From Cliona cf. orientalis (Eukaryota; Porifera; Demospongiae; Clionaida; Clionaidae), in NCBI GenBank assembly GCA_963930775.1, contig OZ005689.1, positions 372,001-436,000 of the forward strand: 64,000 nt of DNA. Direction: 5' to 3'. The stretch's first letter is position 1. Each line of letters starts with the position of its first letter. Shown piece by piece: positions 63,782 through 64,000 of the stretch. The notes below the pieces were generated by a model, which made no database searches, was not told the DNA's origin, and saw only the letters and a list, made by a program, of their open reading frames with translations. A program made the position numbers and the translations under genes.

Positions 63782-64000
63782 TAATAAATGTTTGCTAGCT
63801 CCACCCACTACTTCCTGGAGGGTAACTTGGGCAGTTAATAAATAAAATTCTGCAATTTCTTGTCCCAGTACGAGCCCTTGGCGAAATCTTCTATCCAGTA
63901 AAAATTACCGTATACGTAGAAATTTTCGTGGAGAGAAAAATTTCACCAATTTCGCCACCTGTTCTTATTAGCGAAAATTTTATCGCACGACTTTTTTGTC

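Larger units (their letters stand above)
62176..64000. other. Part of intron 4 of gene 3 (to window edge)
   Basis: Collinear with 30132-31061 of gene 2 but longer. It contains a run of 35 C (62289-62323), the TIR elements 62716-63479 and 63661-63781, and unique collinear pieces. The linker, death-domain and 2A exons should follow beyond 64000. Confidence 0.5.

Overview
The window is animal nuclear DNA, most likely from a sponge. It has short spliced exons with GT/AG borders, AT-rich introns and very many small terminal-inverted-repeat elements. Its proteins combine death domains, ankyrin repeats and a conserved region that I associate with sponge and cnidarian death-domain proteins. The sponge call is inference from protein families. 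There are no bacterial operons, rRNA genes or CRISPR arrays.

Three kinds of host gene are present. (1) A family that I assemble as membrane segment - 2A peptide - death domain - conserved region - 12 ankyrin repeats. The complete member runs 33549->24338 (minus, 8 exons, 1171 codons) and every exon junction keeps frame. Its N-terminal 237 residues end in a canonical 2A motif (GDVELNPGP), and the death domain follows directly. A second member enters at the left edge (2089->1, N-terminal exons only). A third leaves at the right edge (62175->53228, exons 5-8 only). (2) A divergent glycerol kinase, GK-A (16904->4532, minus), with 15 phase-compatible exons but no initiator methionine. The only exon upstream in the same direction and phase (19621->19213) encodes a death domain, so GK-A is probably a death domain-glycerol kinase fusion. 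(3) Four close glycerol kinase copies, GK-B (minus), GK-C and GK-D (plus) and GK-E (minus), all damaged by frameshifts, lost exons or truncation.

Layout: 1-2089, start of family gene 1; 2090-4531, repeat-rich spacer; 4532-19621, GK-A and its death-domain exon; 20308-23925, GK-B; 24338-33549, complete 2A gene 2; 33591-38087, a complete DNA transposon with a DDE-type protein; 38153-44020, GK-C and GK-D; 44021-48383, centre of a large palindrome; 48384-52767, GK-E; 53228-64000, 2A gene 3.

Two large rearrangements shape the region. Roughly 20.1-33.6 kb and 47.5-64+ kb are direct copies (glycerol kinase followed by 2A gene). Roughly 38.1-46.26 kb and 46.50-52.8 kb are inverted arms of a palindrome with a spacer of about 235 bp. 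Several transposable elements are present in one copy and absent at the matching empty site in another, so they date insertions relative to the duplications. The strongest candidate for an undescribed system is the 2A-death domain-ankyrin gene family: one mRNA that should yield a small membrane protein and a separate death-domain/ankyrin protein.
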